DNA of 64,000 nucleotides, taken from positions 1-64,000 of the forward strand of contig JAKCDU010000003.1 of the NCBI GenBank assembly GCA_021838445.1. The letters are read 5' to 3'. Numbering within the stretch: position 1 is the first letter of the stretch; the number at the start of each line of letters is the position of its first letter. Source of the stretch: Actinomycetes bacterium. Lineage in GTDB: Bacteria > Actinomycetota > Acidimicrobiia > Acidimicrobiales > Palsa-688. The notes beneath the pieces are model-generated. The model did not search any database, was not told the origin of the DNA, and saw only the letters and a program-made list of their open reading frames with translations. Of this stretch, positions 63,458 through 64,000 are shown in pieces. The position numbers and the translations under genes are program-made.

Positions 63458-64000
63458 CTACTGCAGGTCGATGGTGCCGTGGTCCCCGACCATCAGGCGG
63501 GTGGCTCTCGGGCGCCGCTCGCTACGGGTCACCTCGACGTGGTGGCCGAGCAGGGAGTCCTCGAGGCGGCCGGCCCGGACGACCCGGCAGTCGTCGAGCA
63601 CGACCGAGTGTTCGACCTCGCTGTGCTCGATGACGCAGCGCGCCCCCACCGCCGAGAAGGGGCCGATGAAGCTGTCGATCACGGTGGTGTCGCGGCCCAC
63701 GATCACCGGGCCCCGTATCCGGCTGCGCACGATGCGGGCGCCGGGGGCGATCACCACCCGCCCGTCGAGATCGGACTCCTCGTCCACCTCGCCCTCCACG
63801 CAGCGCTCGAGGATCTCCAGTATCAGCCGGTTGGCCTCCAGCAGCGGGGTGAGCTTGCCGGTGTCGATCCACCACCCGTCCAGCACCTCGGTCCGGACCC
63901 GCAGTCCCCGGTCGACCAGCCACTGGATGGCGTCGGTGATCTCCAGCTCGCCCCTCGCCGACGGCTCGATGGCGGCCACCGCCTCGTGGATGCGGGCGTC
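63458..64000 (-). CDS. RmlA-like glucose-1-phosphate thymidylyltransferase, C-terminal part
   Basis: The last 180 residues of a gene that enters from the right edge. PSARGELEITDAIQWLVDRG (core GELEITDAIQWL) and GWWIDTGKLTPLLEANRLIL (core WWIDTGKLTPLLEAN) are the end of the catalytic domain of long (StrD/RmlA-type) enzymes. A left-handed beta-helix of hexapeptides follows (VVIAPGARIVRSRIRGPVIV, core SRIRGPVIVG). It produces dTDP-glucose for RmlB. First gene of the operon within view. Confidence 0.87.
   Translation of the reverse strand, partial: DARIHEAVAAIEPSARGELEITDAIQWLVDRGLRVRTEVLDGWWIDTGKLTPLLEANRLILEILERCVEGEVDEESDLDGRVVIAPGARIVRSRIRGPVIVGRDTTVIDSFIGPFSAVGARCVIEHSEVEHSVVLDDCRVVRAGRLEDSLLGHHVEVTRSERRPRATRLMVGDHGTIDLQ

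Overview
The window is a high-G+C actinobacterial chromosome segment, most likely from the class Acidimicrobiia. This rests on very high G+C codon use, frequent GTG and TTG starts, coenzyme F420 genes, DUF3499 and DUF5719-type proteins beside envelope sugar genes, a LiaFSR-like system, and secreted GYW(L/M)VA-DGGVFSFG repeat proteins of the kind I associate with Acidimicrobiia. The class is inferred. No rRNA, tRNA, CRISPR array, transposase or phage gene was found, and all of it reads as ordinary chromosome.

Layout. 1-9.4 kb: two secreted GYW-repeat proteins flank a lipid or xenobiotic block (quinone oxidoreductase, nitronate-monooxygenase-like protein, acyl-CoA synthetase, TetR regulator, patatin). 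9.5-14.1 kb: a DUF2277 protein, a STAS antagonist, and a 1369-residue protein joining a hybrid histidine kinase to a PP2C phosphatase and an anti-sigma-type ATPase. 14.2-20.6 kb: a phosphodiesterase, a decayed GH3 gene, LapA-like protein, glutathione peroxidase, an AI-2E-family transporter and a LiaF-LiaS-LiaR-like operon. 21.0-21.4 kb: a gene-free stretch with a promoter, several helices and a strong terminal hairpin, proposed as a small RNA gene. 22-27.4 kb: a muramidase/NlpC-P60 hydrolase, a pseudokinase coupled to an FHA/zinc-ribbon protein, truncated haemoglobin and a hydrolase. 27.4-33 kb: the core operon secA-prfB-ftsE-ftsX. 35.5-35.8 kb: a second gene-free stretch, bounded by a 15-bp inverted repeat, upstream of a LuxR-type regulator.

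35.8-64 kb is a large envelope-polysaccharide region: sugar isomerase, Trm112-like protein, a membrane protein fused in frame to phosphomannomutase, DUF3499, ftsH, DUF5719, a large GT2 membrane protein, three GT4 glycosyltransferases, cofD-cofE for coenzyme F420, and a tightly overlapping nucleotide-sugar operon (rmlA-like, rmlB, rmlD, UDP-glucose dehydrogenase, UDP-glucuronate decarboxylase, GT2, sugar-phosphate nucleotidyltransferase, epimerase). As I recall, gene content and neighbourhood resemble the mycobacterial manB/fbiA-fbiB/wbbL/rmlD region, so this is probably the conserved actinobacterial envelope-glycan locus supplying activated rhamnose, mannose-type and uronic/xylose sugars.

The best candidates for something undescribed are the two structured intergenic RNAs (21.0 and 35.5 kb), the kinase-phosphatase-ATPase fusion with its STAS partner, the pseudokinase/FHA pair, the membrane protein-phosphomannomutase fusion, and an epimerase-family protein that has lost its catalytic Tyr and Lys.
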